A stretch of 64,000 nucleotides of DNA from Pleomorphochaeta sp009930325 (lineage in GTDB: Bacteria; Spirochaetota; Spirochaetia; Sphaerochaetales; Sphaerochaetaceae), in assembly GCA_963677635.2 (NCBI GenBank), contig CAXXXN010000001.1, positions 1,488,001 to 1,552,000 of the forward strand, given 5' to 3'. The position numbers and the translations under genes were made by a program. This document shows positions 63,509 through 64,000 of this stretch, in pieces (the stretch's first letter is position 1; each line of letters begins with the position of its first letter). The notes under the pieces are model-generated. The model searched no databases, was not told where the DNA came from, and saw nothing but the letters and a program-made list of their open reading frames with translations.

Positions 63509-64000
63509 ATGAAAAAAGGTAAACGTTTATTAGTGGGTTTATTCGTAATGGGGTTATTAATTTCAATTCCATGTTTTGCTAATGGAGAAAAAGAAAATAA
63601 CAACAACAAAAAGGTTGTTTATTGGTCAATGTGGAATGAGGCAGAACCTCAAGGTCAAGTTCTAGCTCAGGCGGCTGAAGCTTTTGAAGAAGAAACCGGG
63701 ACTGCTGTTGAAATTTTATTTAATGGTCGTGAAATAAGAAAAACTTTACAACCTGCTTTAGATTCGGGTGAAGTTATTGATATTTTTGATGAAGATGTAA
63801 CAAGAGTTAACGCAATTTGGGATAATTATTTATTGCCATTAGATGACCTTGCTAAACAAGTATATCCAACAACAGATGGGAAAAGTTTTGAAGATTCTGT
63901 AAGTAAAGCTTTAGTTGATTTAGCCAGACAAGAAGGAAAAGGTGTTTTAAAAGTGATCCCCTATCAACCTTATGCTTTTCTTGTAATGTATAATAAAGAT
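63509..64000 (+). CDS. Family-1 extracellular sugar-binding protein, 5' part
   Basis: The first 164 residues of a binding protein, running off the window. The signal peptide (MKKGKRLLVGLFVMGLLISI, then PCFANGEKENNNN) has the same FANG-x-KE junction as the protein at 8608. KKVVYWSMWNEAEPQGQVLAQAAEAFEEETGTAVEIL is the usual start of a family-1 sugar-binding protein. AAAGGAG lies nine bases before ATG 63509. Permease genes presumably follow outside the window. Confidence 0.9.
   Translation, partial: MKKGKRLLVGLFVMGLLISIPCFANGEKENNNNKKVVYWSMWNEAEPQGQVLAQAAEAFEEETGTAVEILFNGREIRKTLQPALDSGEVIDIFDEDVTRVNAIWDNYLLPLDDLAKQVYPTTDGKSFEDSVSKALVDLARQEGKGVLKVIPYQPYAFLVMYNKD

Noticed and set aside
1..64000. 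tRNA or rRNA genes
   Set aside because: I looked for cloverleaf hallmarks such as GGTTCGAATCC-like arms and found none; the few GTTCGA strings lie in coding frames.

Overview
The window is very AT-rich and looks like a member of the Spirochaetota, probably on the Treponema/Sphaerochaeta/Spirochaeta side rather than Brachyspira or Borrelia. The best clue is that three unrelated solute-binding proteins (8608, 43830, 63509) have a signal peptide running into a Phe-Ala-(Asn/Ser)-Gly-x-x-Glu junction (FANGAKE, FASGNAEE, FANGEKE), which is common in spirochaete binding proteins. TRAP and peptide-type ABC importers, a ferredoxin-type 2-oxoacid oxidoreductase and no visible respiratory genes fit a fermentative anaerobe. 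This placement is inference; there is no rRNA or ribosomal gene to anchor it.

Region 1 (1-8600) is an accessory, defence-like island. It holds three unrecognised plus-strand genes: two with HEPN-like R-x4/5-H motifs and one with a PIN-like domain, coiled coil and two membrane helices. They converge on a RloC/PrrC-like ATPase, followed by wreckage of a restriction enzyme and an IS3-type transposase. Region 2 (8608-14098) is a complete peptide/nickel-type ABC importer with a fused double ATPase and a small TrmO-family protein. Region 3 (18429-14260, minus strand) is a tight four-gene operon: a cysteine-rich NOSP-family protein, a YbaN/DUF454 protein and a heterodimeric ABC transporter, behind a Fur-like palindrome. 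Regions 2 and 3 together suggest metal or metallophore handling.

Region 4 (18430-22800) is a decayed integration zone. It contains a broken RecG-like/AlbA_2 regulator, the 3' end of guaA, the C-terminus of a tyrosine recombinase, and an intact AbiE toxin-antitoxin pair with two matching operator palindromes. Region 5 (22812-30423) holds a hemolysin-III protein, a membrane methyltransferase, and a TetR-MATE-ABC-ABC efflux cluster whose promoters share an 18-bp operator-like palindrome.

Region 6 (30424-40839) has a large surface lipoprotein (PKD plus beta-helix) and a minus-strand signalling operon: GAF-like fragment, family-1 binding protein, BvgS-like hybrid kinase and HD-GYP response regulator. 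Region 7 (41134-46014) is a Crp/Fnr regulator and a TRAP transporter with a glycerol-dehydrogenase-like enzyme. Region 8 (46741-53100) has a LysE exporter, a two-subunit 2-oxoacid:ferredoxin oxidoreductase, small membrane proteins and a DUF1566 lipoprotein. Region 9 (53798-59570) is an RND-MFP-TolC tripartite efflux operon behind a perfect 16-bp inverted repeat. The rest (59782-64000) has an HTH-Fic protein, an exported protein, a degenerate copy of the DUF1566 gene, and an AraC regulator divergent from a sugar-type binding protein cut by the window edge.

The many short gene remnants and long non-coding gaps suggest a genome that has taken in mobile DNA repeatedly and is losing it by decay. 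No CRISPR array, tRNA, rRNA or origin was seen.
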